NCBI RefSeq assembly: GCF_017356035.1 | Contig: NZ_JAFIQX010000003.1 | Coordinates: 186,001 to 250,000, forward strand | Direction of reading: 5' to 3' | Source: Longitalea luteola | GTDB lineage: Bacteria > Bacteroidota > Bacteroidia > Chitinophagales > Chitinophagaceae | Length of the DNA: 64,000 nt | In this document: piece by piece, positions 1 to 6,900 of the stretch | Numbering within the stretch: the stretch's first letter is position 1 | How the letters are laid out: each line of letters opens with the position of its first letter | Program-made: the position numbers and the translations under genes | Notes under the pieces: generated by a model | Told to the model about the DNA's origin: nothing | Databases searched by the model: none | Seen by the model: only the letters and a program-made list of their open reading frames with translations

Positions 1-156
1 AGCGAAAAATATTATCATACGCAGGAAGATGAAATAGAAACGCTCGATATGAAGAATATGGCGGCTATCATCAAAGCCATTGCGATTAGTTCAACGTCTA
101 TTGTTGCGGGGAAGGATACGCCTACCAGGGTGGCCCGTGAAAGTTTGAAGCGTTAG
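1..156 (+). CDS. C-terminal fragment of probable M28 family metallopeptidase
   Basis: An open frame runs in from the left edge (frame 1) and ends at the TAG at 154-156, giving the last 51 residues of a protein. The fragment begins with a YYHTQEDEIETLD segment followed by an amphipathic helix and ends TPTRVARESLKR. The H-T-x-E-D-x-I-x-x-L-D pattern resembles the C-terminal part of Bacteroidota M28 aminopeptidases, in which the histidine binds the second zinc. The remainder lies outside the window, so the family call rests on this segment alone. It could also be another alpha/beta exopeptidase. The gene is convergent with argH. Confidence 0.45.
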   Translation, partial: SEKYYHTQEDEIETLDMKNMAAIIKAIAISSTSIVAGKDTPTRVARESLKR

Positions 157-171
157 TGTAATAAGGAAGAG

Positions 172-271
172 GTGCCGGTTACCGGTTACCAGGTAACAAT
201 TGCAGGGCTGCTGATAAATAGTTATCAGGCTAAAATTTCAAGGCCCGGTAACTGGTAACCGGTAACTAATT
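172..271. repeat. Heptad array, GGTAACN/TTACCGG word (two blocks)
   Basis: Positions 172-206 read as five consecutive 7-bp words (GTGCCGG, TTACCGG, TTACCAG, GTAACAA, TTGCAGG) and 244-271 as four more (CCCGGTA, ACTGGTA, ACCGGTA, ACTAATT). The spacer between M28 and argH is mostly this repeat. The same word returns at 1583, 2092, 12342, 17520, 28657, 28740, 30015 and 54071. Confidence 0.8.
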
Positions 272-278
272 CATACTA

Positions 279-1577
279 TTAAAACTTCTTCAATACACCC
301 TCCATCACCTCCACAATTTCCTCATTGCACAAATTACCAATGCTGCCTTCGTGTACATGATGCAATTGTTTTTTATAGTCGAAGGAGAACTCGCCTTTTT
401 CGATCTGATTACCTACCTGTTTATAAGCCTCGCGGAAAGGAATGCCTTTGTTCACCAGTTCATTTACCGCTTCAACACTAAAGAGGTATTTGTATTTCTC
501 GTCATCGAGGATATTGCTTTTTACTGACAGGTTCTGCAGCATTAAGCGGGTCATTTGCAAACAGGCTTTTAATTCTTCGATAGCCGGGAACAATATTTCC
601 TTCGTCAGCTGCAGGTCGCGGTGATAACCCGATGGCAGGTTCGCCAGCAATAACGACAGTTCATTAGGCACTGCCACTATGCGGTTGCATTTGGCCCTGA
701 TCAGTTCAAATACATCCGGGTTTTTCTTGTGCGGCATGATACTGCTGCCGGTAGTTAACTCAGCGGGGAAGGAGATAAAGCCAAAATTCTGGTTGATATA
801 CAAGCAACAGTCCATGGCCAGGCGGCCGATTGTGCCAGCAATACCTGACAGGGCAGTAGCAATTACTTTTTCTGTTTTACCGCGGCTCATCTGGGCGTAA
901 ACCGAATTCCAGTTCAGTGTTTTAAAGCCTAATAATTCGGTCGTTCGTTTTCTGTTCAATGGAAAGGAGGAGCCATATCCGGCGCCACTGCCTAATGGAT
1001 TTTTGTTGGCTACCTGGTAAGCGGCTGCAAGGCCTTCCATATCATCGGTAAGGCTTTCTGCATAAGCGCCCAGCCATAAACCAACCGAGGAGGGCATGGC
1101 TATTTGCAGGTGCGTATAACCGGGTAATAAATGGTCTTTGAATTTTTCGCTTTGGGCGATCAGCAGGTCAAAGGTTTCTTTTACTTTTTCTTTTACAGCC
1201 AGCACTTCGGCACGCAGGTACAATTTTATATCAACTGCCACCTGGTCGTTGCGGCTACGGCCACTATGTATTTTCTTGCCGGCTTCGCCTATACGTTGGG
1301 TGAGCATGAATTCAACCTGCGAGTGTACATCTTCAATGCCTTCTTCAATGCTGAAGCGGCCCTGCTCGATATCTGCAGCAATGGCTTCCAGTCCTTTTAC
1401 AGCGGTTTCGGCTTCTTCTTTCGACATCAAACCTACTTCACCCAGCATGCGTACATGCGCTATGGAACCCTGTACATCGTATTTTGCCAGAAGAATATCA
1501 AATTCCTTATCGCGGCCAACGGTGAATTGCTCTACTAGTTGTGACGTGCTGGTTGATTCTTTGCTCCACAATTTCAT
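279..1577 (-). CDS. argH: Argininosuccinate lyase
   Basis: Last step of arginine synthesis: splits argininosuccinate into arginine and fumarate, in the cytoplasm. The 432 residues are near the family's usual length. The aspartase/fumarase superfamily signature GSSIMPHKKNP is at residues 277-287 (mobile catalytic loop with the active serine), and the substrate-binding HSGRSRNDQ motif at 104-112. ATG start at 1577. It is the most distal gene of the minus-strand arg operon and is separated from argE by a four-helix-bundle gene. Heptad repeats lie at both ends. Function is secure. Confidence 0.97.
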   Translation of the reverse strand: MKLWSKESTSTSQLVEQFTVGRDKEFDILLAKYDVQGSIAHVRMLGEVGLMSKEEAETAVKGLEAIAADIEQGRFSIEEGIEDVHSQVEFMLTQRIGEAGKKIHSGRSRNDQVAVDIKLYLRAEVLAVKEKVKETFDLLIAQSEKFKDHLLPGYTHLQIAMPSSVGLWLGAYAESLTDDMEGLAAAYQVANKNPLGSGAGYGSSFPLNRKRTTELLGFKTLNWNSVYAQMSRGKTEKVIATALSGIAGTIGRLAMDCCLYINQNFGFISFPAELTTGSSIMPHKKNPDVFELIRAKCNRIVAVPNELSLLLANLPSGYHRDLQLTKEILFPAIEELKACLQMTRLMLQNLSVKSNILDDEKYKYLFSVEAVNELVNKGIPFREAYKQVGNQIEKGEFSFDYKKQLHHVHEGSIGNLCNEEIVEVMEGVLKKF

Positions 1578-1582
1578 GGTTA

Positions 1583-1631
1583 ATCGGTTTCCGGTTACCG
1601 GTTTCCAGTTGCCAGGCCGGCTACCAGAAAA
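1583..1631. repeat. Heptad array between IVP-like gene and argH
   Basis: Seven-base words related to GGTTTCC/GGTTACC (for example TTCCGGT, TACCGGT, TTCCAGT) fill the gap just upstream of the argH start. The array downstream of the same four-helix-bundle gene's partner side (2092-2119) carries the same word in the other orientation. Confidence 0.75.
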
Positions 1632-1653
1632 CAGTACCTGTTAATTTGTTTTA

Positions 1654-2031
1654 TTAAATGAATTCATTGAGATTTGATTCTACCCACTGAATATACTTAT
1701 TAATTCTTTTACTTAACAAGTCGTAATCGCTTCTCAATTTTTTATATAACTCGGCGTTCCTGAGAGAATTGGTTTCAAAAAGAAAATCCAGATGTACTAT
1801 TGTTTCGTCACATTCAGACTGAGAAAATATTAAATATTTAATAAAGTCGGCTTTATATCTTCTTCTGCCATATCCTTCCACGATCATCGATGCAATTGAT
1901 TTTGATGAACGTCTAATTTGACTTCCTTCTTCAAATAACTCGTGTCTGGGTAAGGTCATCGTCATTTTATGAATCTCAATAGCAAGGCGTTTTGATTCAA
2001 CATAAATTTCTAAATCCCTGTAACTTGACAT
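1654..2031 (-). CDS. Four-helix-bundle protein (23S rRNA intervening-sequence protein family)
   Basis: 125 residues matching the small all-helical family first found in intervening sequences of 23S rRNA genes (TIGR02436/PF05635 type). Visible hallmarks are the N-terminal YRDLEIYVESKRLA helix, the QIRRSSKSIASMIVEGYGR segment (family pattern Q-x-R-R-A-x-x-S-I-x-x-N-I-A-E-G), and the D-F-I-K-Y-L helix. The biochemical role of free-standing copies is unknown. They are structurally related to the Avd accessory protein of diversity-generating retroelements, but no reverse transcriptase is present here. The gene interrupts the arg operon between argE and argH, has a hairpin just upstream of its ATG and is bracketed by heptad arrays. 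A paralogue sits at 6461. Confidence 0.88.
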   Translation of the reverse strand: MSSYRDLEIYVESKRLAIEIHKMTMTLPRHELFEEGSQIRRSSKSIASMIVEGYGRRRYKADFIKYLIFSQSECDETIVHLDFLFETNSLRNAELYKKLRSDYDLLSKRINKYIQWVESNLNEFI

Positions 2032-2034
2032 AGT

Positions 2035-2060
2035 AGAGTGGTTTATATGATAAACACTCT
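2035..2060 (-). promoter_or_regulatory. Inverted repeat immediately upstream of the four-helix-bundle gene
   Basis: AGAGTG(g)TTTAT, spacer, ATAAACACTCT pairs over 11 bp with one bulged base, 3 nt upstream of the ATG at 2031. It could be an operator or a 5'-UTR hairpin. The paralogue at 6461 also has hairpins directly upstream (6826-6841 and 6843-6862). Confidence 0.4.
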
Positions 2061-2091
2061 AATCAAGAACTTTAACCTGTGATTGTATTCC

Positions 2092-2119
2092 CGGTAACTG
2101 GTAACCGGTAACTGGTAAC
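2092..2119. repeat. Heptad array (C/T)GGTAAC x4
   Basis: Four in-phase heptads alternate CGGTAAC, TGGTAAC, CGGTAAC, TGGTAAC. The array ends 5 nt before the argE stop codon (complement of 2125-2127). Confidence 0.85.
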
Positions 2120-2124
2120 CGTGA

Positions 2125-3198
2125 CTACAGTATCTTCTCTAACAACTTAACGTACAACTCTATCCCTTCAAGAACTTCATTTATAACGATGTATTCATCC
2201 GCCGTATGACTGCGGGCGGAGTCGCCGGGGCCCATTTTCAATGCCTGGAAGGGCATCAGGGCTTTATCGGATGTAGTAGGGGAACCATAATAGGTCCTGC
2301 CTAGTGCAAGGCCCGATTGGATCAACGGATGATCGAGTGCAATAGAAGTGGAACGTAAACGCGTACTGCGGGGCACTACTTCACACTGCACATGCTGGTG
2401 AATGGTTTCCAGGATCTCTTCAAAGGTATACAACTCATTTACCCGCGTGTCTACCACAAACTTTGTTTGCGCCGGTACCACATTGTGCGCTTTGTTGTCG
2501 GTTTCAATGACAGTTACACTCATTTTTACGGGTCCCAGCAAGTCAGATACTTTAGGAAATTCGTACGATTGAAACCAGGATATATCTTTTATTGCTTTAT
2601 AAATGCTGTTCTCGCCTTCATTGCGGGCGGCATGGCCGGCTTTGCCGTGTGCCACACAGTCGAGCACCATCAGTCCTCTTTCGGCAACGGCCATTTGCAT
2701 TTGGGTTGGTTCGCCAACGATAGCGCAGTCAATTTTGCCAAGGTGGGGTAATACCAGTTCTATTCCATCCCTGCCGCTGATCTCTTCTTCTGCGGAGGCA
2801 GCTAATACCACGTTGTATTTAAGAGCTGGCTGCTGATTAAAATACAGGAAGGTGGCAATCAGTGCAACCAGCGGACCGCCGGCATCATTGCTGCCCAGAC
2901 CGAATAATTTGCCATCTTTTTCAACCGGTGTGAACGGATCGAGGGTATAGTTCTTATTTGGTTTTACGGTATCGTGGTGGGAGTTCAGTAAAATGGTGGG
3001 CTTGCTGTCGTCAAAAAATGCATTGCGGGCATATATGTTGTGCTTAACACTCTTTACAGACACGCCGTGTTTCTCGAGGAATCTTTTGAGAATATCAGCT
3101 GTTTTGTCTTCTTCTTTACTGAAAGAAGGGGTGCTGATCAACTGCTTCAGTAATTCAATGGCGCTTTGCTGAAGGGTATGTAATGTAAGATTATTCAT
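2125..3198 (-). CDS. argE: M20 family N-acyl-ornithine/citrulline deacylase
   Basis: Zinc-dependent M20 peptidase-family hydrolase that removes the acyl group in arginine synthesis. Because argF' is present, its substrate is probably N-acetyl- or N-succinyl-citrulline. Metal-site motifs are visible: HHDTVKP (about residue 74), SNDAGG (about 105), the catalytic AEEEISG segment (about 136) and the late ARSHTADEY histidine. I place the start at the ATG at 3198, overlapping the argB stop by 8 nt; a TTG two codons upstream (3204) is less likely. It lies between argB and a four-helix-bundle gene. Specificity is inferred from the operon. Confidence 0.88.
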   Translation of the reverse strand: MNNLTLHTLQQSAIELLKQLISTPSFSKEEDKTADILKRFLEKHGVSVKSVKHNIYARNAFFDDSKPTILLNSHHDTVKPNKNYTLDPFTPVEKDGKLFGLGSNDAGGPLVALIATFLYFNQQPALKYNVVLAASAEEEISGRDGIELVLPHLGKIDCAIVGEPTQMQMAVAERGLMVLDCVAHGKAGHAARNEGENSIYKAIKDISWFQSYEFPKVSDLLGPVKMSVTVIETDNKAHNVVPAQTKFVVDTRVNELYTFEEILETIHQHVQCEVVPRSTRLRSTSIALDHPLIQSGLALGRTYYGSPTTSDKALMPFQALKMGPGDSARSHTADEYIVINEVLEGIELYVKLLEKIL

Positions 3199-4036
3199 GT
3201 ACAATGCTTGTTCCGGCCTTGCCGGTGATGAGATCGGTTAACTGTTCGGCTTTGCCTATGATCACTTTCTTTACCCCCCGGTTCAATGCGGCAAAAGCGT
3301 TATCCAGTTTGGGGATCATACCGGCGAATATTTTTTGTTCTGCTTTTAATTGCTGGTAATAGGCCGGGTTTATAGATGATATTACGGTGCTGTCGTCATT
3401 TGCATCGAGCAGAACACCGCTTTTTTCAAATGAATAGATCAGTTGCACATCATAGAGGGCGCTCAATGCATTGGCTACTTCCTGGGCAATGGTGTCGGCA
3501 TTGGTGTTCAGCAGTTGTCCTTTCTGGTCGTGGGTAATAGGCGCCATTACTACGGCGATCTGCTGATCGATAATGTTTTTCAGCAGGCTGGTGTTGATGG
3601 CATCTACATCGCCGGCAAAACCATAGTCGATACCCCCGGCCCCTGAAGCGGAGCTGACAACCTTGCGCTTATGCGCCAGAATTATATTGCCATCAGCACC
3701 ACAGAGCCCTATGGCATTACAATTATTTGCCTGAAGCTGAGCTACAATATTTTTATTTATATAGCCGGCATACACCATCGTCACGATCTTCAGGGTTTCT
3801 GCATCTGTAATGCGGCGGCCATCGATCATCTGTTGCGGAATGTTCATTTGTTCAGCCAGTTTGGTAGCCAGTTTGCCACCGCCATGGATGAGGATCTTAT
3901 GCACCCCCGACGCCCCCGGTTCCTGAAGGGGGGAGTCTAGCCTTGCAAATTGTTCAAGAAAATTGGATAACTTCTTCTCATCGTCAATAATATTCCCTCC
4001 AATTTTAATAACATATAATTGTTTTTTTCCGCTCAT
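3191..4036 (-). CDS. argB: Acetylglutamate (N-acylglutamate) kinase
   Basis: Phosphorylates the gamma-carboxylate of N-acylglutamate with ATP, second step of the arginine pathway. The 281-residue amino-acid-kinase fold shows KIGGN near the N terminus (11-15), HGGGK at about 51-55, the N-acylglutamate-binding DGRRITDAETL segment and a late NTNADTIAQEVA motif. Residues 34-45 (DSPLQEPGASGV) have no counterpart in ordinary ArgB proteins, where the helix runs straight into the KxLIHGGG strand. They are encoded by a GC-rich palindromic element, described separately. The reading frame is intact. Confidence 0.95.
   Translation of the reverse strand: MSGKKQLYVIKIGGNIIDDEKKLSNFLEQFARLDSPLQEPGASGVHKILIHGGGKLATKLAEQMNIPQQMIDGRRITDAETLKIVTMVYAGYINKNIVAQLQANNCNAIGLCGADGNIILAHKRKVVSSASGAGGIDYGFAGDVDAINTSLLKNIIDQQIAVVMAPITHDQKGQLLNTNADTIAQEVANALSALYDVQLIYSFEKSGVLLDANDDSTVISSINPAYYQQLKAEQKIFAGMIPKLDNAFAALNRGVKKVIIGKAEQLTDLITGKAGTSIVHE
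3902..3938. repeat. GC-rich palindromic element inserted in frame in argB
   Basis: On the minus strand the segment reads CTCCCCCCTTCAGGAACC, then GGGGGCGTCGGGGG. Pyrimidine-rich and purine-rich halves pair around a TTC..GAA centre. It encodes residues 34-45 of ArgB, extra relative to family norms. Very similar segments are in argG (9321-9349) and argC (7241-7277), and intergenic copies at 4101, 9418 and 17365. Confidence 0.7.
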
Positions 4037-4100
4037 GGTGCTTAATAACGATTGTGTGAGTTGTAAATGAAATCACCGGTTTCTGTCCCTCCGGATGCTC

Positions 4101-4131
4101 GTTCCCCCTTTAAAGGAGTGAGGGGTATGGG
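4101..4131. repeat. GC-rich palindromic element after the argF' stop codon
   Basis: CCCCCTTTAAAGGAGTG followed by AGGGGTATGGG ends exactly where the argF' stop codon (complement of 4132-4134) begins. It is the same C-run/TTTA/G-run design as 9418-9447 and 17365-17395. It may act as a weak processing or termination hairpin between argF' and argB. Confidence 0.6.
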
Positions 4132-5100
4132 TTAAAGGCTTGCCAGGATTTCACTGAGTACGGCCTGAGCTGCCCACACACGGTTACTTGCTTCCTGAAT
4201 AACAATGCTGTTGGGGCCGTCGAGAATTTCATCGCTCAGCTCCACATTGCGCCTTACCGGCAAACAATGCATCACTTTGGCGTTGTTGGTAACGGCCAGC
4301 TTTTCGTTGGTGAGCATCCATTCGGGATCGTTGGTATAGATCTTTCCGTAATCCCTGAAGGTGCTCCAGTTCTTTACATATACAAAATCGGCATCTTTCA
4401 ATGCTGCATTCTGATCGTGGGTAATGGTAGCTCCTTTGGTGAATTGTTCATCCAGCTCATAATCTTCAGGATGCGTGATCACGAAATCGGCCTGTCCCCA
4501 GGCATTCACCCATTGCGAAAAACTATTGGCCACACATTGTGGTAATGGTTTCACATGCGGCGCCCAGGTCAATACGATCTTAGGTTTTTTACCCGCCGGC
4601 AGGGGCGAAGCTTTCAGGCATTCATTGATAGTAATGATATCTGTCAGGCTCTGCAAAGGATGCAGGGTGGCGCTTTCGAGGCTTACTACCGGAATGCCGG
4701 CGTATTTAATGAATTGTTTTATATACAGCTCACTGTAGTCGTCGTCCCGGTTCTTTAAGGAAGGGAACGTACGGATGGCGAGGATATCAAAATAGTTACC
4801 CATGATGGGCGCAGCGTCTTTTACGTGTTCGACAGTGCTGCCGCTCATGATGGCCTCATCTTCAAATTCCAGGGCCCAGCCTTCCTGTCCAACGTTGAAG
4901 ACGATGGGTTCCATGCCCAGGTTTTGTGCTGCGATCTGGGTGCTCAGGCGGGTTCGCATACTGGGGTTTAAGAATAGCAACCCAATGCGTTTACCGGCTC
5001 CCAGATTTTTATCTTTAAAGGGAGCGGCTTTGTATGCGAGCGCTTTTTTTACCAGTGCATCTATTTGCGGCACATCGTGCACACTTGTAAAATTTTTCAT
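4132..5100 (-). CDS. argF': N-acylornithine carbamoyltransferase (acetyl- or succinyl-ornithine type)
   Basis: Transfers the carbamoyl group to an acylated ornithine, the variant arginine route known from Xanthomonas (acetyl) and Bacteroides (succinyl). The carbamoyl-phosphate loop is FLNPSMRTR (43-51) rather than the STRTR of ordinary ornithine carbamoyltransferase. HPLQSLTD is at about 150 and the HCLPVRRNVE motif at about 277. At 322 residues it fits the subfamily. The loop that distinguishes acetyl from succinyl use reads SGSTVEH at 86-92; I cannot assign specificity with confidence, though phylum membership favours succinyl. It sits between argD and argB. Confidence 0.9.
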   Translation of the reverse strand: MKNFTSVHDVPQIDALVKKALAYKAAPFKDKNLGAGKRIGLLFLNPSMRTRLSTQIAAQNLGMEPIVFNVGQEGWALEFEDEAIMSGSTVEHVKDAAPIMGNYFDILAIRTFPSLKNRDDDYSELYIKQFIKYAGIPVVSLESATLHPLQSLTDIITINECLKASPLPAGKKPKIVLTWAPHVKPLPQCVANSFSQWVNAWGQADFVITHPEDYELDEQFTKGATITHDQNAALKDADFVYVKNWSTFRDYGKIYTNDPEWMLTNEKLAVTNNAKVMHCLPVRRNVELSDEILDGPNSIVIQEASNRVWAAQAVLSEILASL

Positions 5101-5194
5101 GCCTGTAGCAGGAAGGAATTTTAATTATGAAATATGTTAAAGTAAGCTTAAGGCTGGCTCACGACATTCGGTCAGTTTTCAACCTTCTCAATCT

Positions 5195-5292
5195 TCAGCC
5201 TTCAGCGTTTTACATTTAGCGTTCAGCGTTCAGCGTTTTGCGTTTAGCGTTTTGCGTTCAGCGTTTTGCGTTTAGCGTTTAGCGTTCAGCGT
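5195..5292. repeat. Heptad array (14 units) TYAGCGT/TTTGCGT
   Basis: Fourteen consecutive in-phase heptads: TCAGCCT, TCAGCGT, TTTACAT, TTAGCGT, TCAGCGT (x2), TTTGCGT, TTAGCGT, TTTGCGT, TCAGCGT, TTTGCGT, TTAGCGT (x2), TCAGCGT. The argD stop codon (complement of TTA at 5272-5274) is inside the twelfth unit, so the last residues of ArgD (TLNAKR) are encoded by the repeat. The same word recurs at 21008-21056 and 47655-47696. Confidence 0.92.
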
Positions 5293-6432
5293 TTCCGCTC
5301 CTAGCTGAATTTCTGCTTTGATAGCTTCCAGTAACTGGTCAGCATCCTGTTTGCGTAAAGCCAGTGAAGGTAATAACCTGATCACATTTGGTTTGGCTTC
5401 GCCGGTAAAGATCTTGTGTTTCCACAGCAGGTTCTTACGCAGGTCCTTGAATGCTTCGGGCACATCAAAGCCGATCATCAGTCCGCGGCCCCGTACGTTT
5501 TGCAATTGCTTTATTTTCTTCAGTTCATCCATCAGGTATTGCCCGATGGTAGCGGCATTCTGGATCAAATTCTCTTTTTCTATTACTTCCAGTACGGCCA
5601 GTGCAGCTGCGCAGGCGAGGTGATTGCCGCCAAACGTAGTGCCCAGCAAACCATGTTTCGCTTGCAGATGCGGGGCAATGATGATACCGGCAACCGGGAA
5701 ACCATTGCCCATGCCTTTGGCCATGGTATAAATGTCGGCATCTACACCGGCATAATCCTGCGAAAAGAATTTGCCGCTTCTGCCATAACCACACTGAACA
5801 CTATCGGCAATGAACACCGCGCCATGTTCGGTACATAACCGCCGGATGGTTTGTAAAAACAATTCACTGGCTACATTGATGCCGCCCACGCCCTGTATGC
5901 CTTCGATGATCACCGATGAAATTTCTGATCCCCGTTCTGCGAAGCAGGCTTCGAGCGCTGCTACATCATTGAAGGGAAGAAATATAATATTCGGCGTTTG
6001 GTTCACCGGGGCAACGATGCCTGGGTTGTCGGTGGCAGCAACAGCCAGCGAGGTGCGTCCGTGGAAAGCTTTTTTAAAGGCAACTATTTTTTTGCGGCCA
6101 TTGTGGAACGAGGCCAGCTTTAATGCATTTTCATTGGCTTCAGCGCCAGAACTGATCAGGAATAACTGGTAATCGGGTTTGCCGGATAATTTACCAAGCT
6201 TTTCCGCCAGTTCTTCCTGCAGGGGCATTTTAACGGAGTTGGAATAGAAGCCTACTTTATTTAACTGGTTGGTAAGTCGTTCAACATAATGCGGATGGGT
6301 ATGGCCAATAGAGATCACCGCATGACCGCCATACAGGTCAAGGTATTGTTCCCCCTTATCATCCCATACGTAAGAGCCTTTGGCTTTTTCGATGGCAATG
6401 TCATTAATAGGATAAACATCAAATAGCTTCAT
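5272..6432 (-). CDS. argD: Acetylornithine (N-acylornithine) aminotransferase
   Basis: Class III PLP aminotransferase that converts N-acylglutamate semialdehyde to N-acylornithine using glutamate. The 386 residues show SSGAEANENALK (PLP phosphate site), the FHGRT motif, IADSVQCGYGR and the catalytic lysine in AKGMGNGFP near residue 238. ATG at 6432. The C-terminal TLNAKR tail is read from the heptad array 5195-5292, so the natural end of the protein has been replaced or extended by repeat DNA. It lies between a four-helix-bundle gene (upstream) and argF'. Confidence 0.95.
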   Translation of the reverse strand: MKLFDVYPINDIAIEKAKGSYVWDDKGEQYLDLYGGHAVISIGHTHPHYVERLTNQLNKVGFYSNSVKMPLQEELAEKLGKLSGKPDYQLFLISSGAEANENALKLASFHNGRKKIVAFKKAFHGRTSLAVAATDNPGIVAPVNQTPNIIFLPFNDVAALEACFAERGSEISSVIIEGIQGVGGINVASELFLQTIRRLCTEHGAVFIADSVQCGYGRSGKFFSQDYAGVDADIYTMAKGMGNGFPVAGIIIAPHLQAKHGLLGTTFGGNHLACAAALAVLEVIEKENLIQNAATIGQYLMDELKKIKQLQNVRGRGLMIGFDVPEAFKDLRKNLLWKHKIFTGEAKPNVIRLLPSLALRKQDADQLLEAIKAEIQLGAETLNAKR

Positions 6433-6433
6433 T

Positions 6434-6468
6434 TTAGTAATAAGTTATAAGTAATAAGTTCTAAGTTG
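6434..6468. repeat. Heptad array TAAGTTA/TAAGTAA
   Basis: Units TAAGTTA, TAAGTAA, TAAGTTC, TAAGTTG occupy 6441-6468. They start 8 nt upstream of the argD ATG and contain the stop codon of the four-helix-bundle gene (complement of 6461-6463). The same word flanks the other side of that gene at 6866-6900. Confidence 0.8.
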
Positions 6469-6823
6469 CGGGCTGCCTCACTTTTTGTATCAATGCAATA
6501 AGCATAGCCTTAATCTCATTTACTTTTAAATACAATTCCTGGTAAGCAACCTCAAGCACATATCCCAGATCTTTAGCCAACAATAACAAGTATTCTGACT
6601 CGTTTGCTGATCCTAAAGCAATATTTAAAAAGTGCGCAAATTCTGAATTCTTATTTTTCCCACTCCCTTCTGCAATATTGGCCGCTATCGACATCGATGC
6701 CCGCCTCAATTGGCTTGTAAGACCATAAATTTCTTCTTTGGGGAACGCTTTTGATATTGTATACACTTTTAATGTATAGTCGTGCGCTTTTTCCCACACT
6801 TTCAGAGATTTATAATTTTGCAT
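6461..6823 (-). CDS. Four-helix-bundle protein (23S rRNA intervening-sequence protein family), second copy
   Basis: 120 residues of the same family as the gene at 1654, with YKSLKVWEKAHDYTLKVY at the N terminus and QLRRASMSIAANIAEGSG, an almost ideal match to the family signature. The two copies differ strongly in sequence, so this is not a recent duplication. The gene interrupts the arg operon between argC and argD. Arrays of one word, TAAGTTA/AACTTAN, lie on both sides and supply its stop codon. Two short inverted repeats (6826-6841, 6843-6862) precede the ATG. Function is unknown; insertion as a mobile cassette is an inference. Confidence 0.88.
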   Translation of the reverse strand: MQNYKSLKVWEKAHDYTLKVYTISKAFPKEEIYGLTSQLRRASMSIAANIAEGSGKNKNSEFAHFLNIALGSANESEYLLLLAKDLGYVLEVAYQELYLKVNEIKAMLIALIQKVRQPAT

Positions 6824-6865
6824 ACCACAAGCTTTTTTGTGTAAGCATTAAGTTGAATGCTTTTT

Positions 6866-6900
6866 AACTTACAACTTAATACTTATAACTTAAAACTTGC
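6866..6900. repeat. Heptad array AACTTAN x5
   Basis: AACTTAC, AACTTAA, TACTTAT, AACTTAA, AACTTGC run in perfect 7-bp phase and end exactly at the argC stop codon (complement of 6901-6903). Confidence 0.88.

Noticed and set aside
1654-2031. Hidden 23S rRNA segment around the intervening-sequence-type genes
   Set aside because: The flanks are arg genes and heptad arrays; nothing resembles rRNA.
1654-6823. Diversity-generating retroelement suggested by the Avd-related four-helix-bundle proteins
   Set aside because: No reverse transcriptase, template repeat or adenine-biased variable region is found anywhere in the window.
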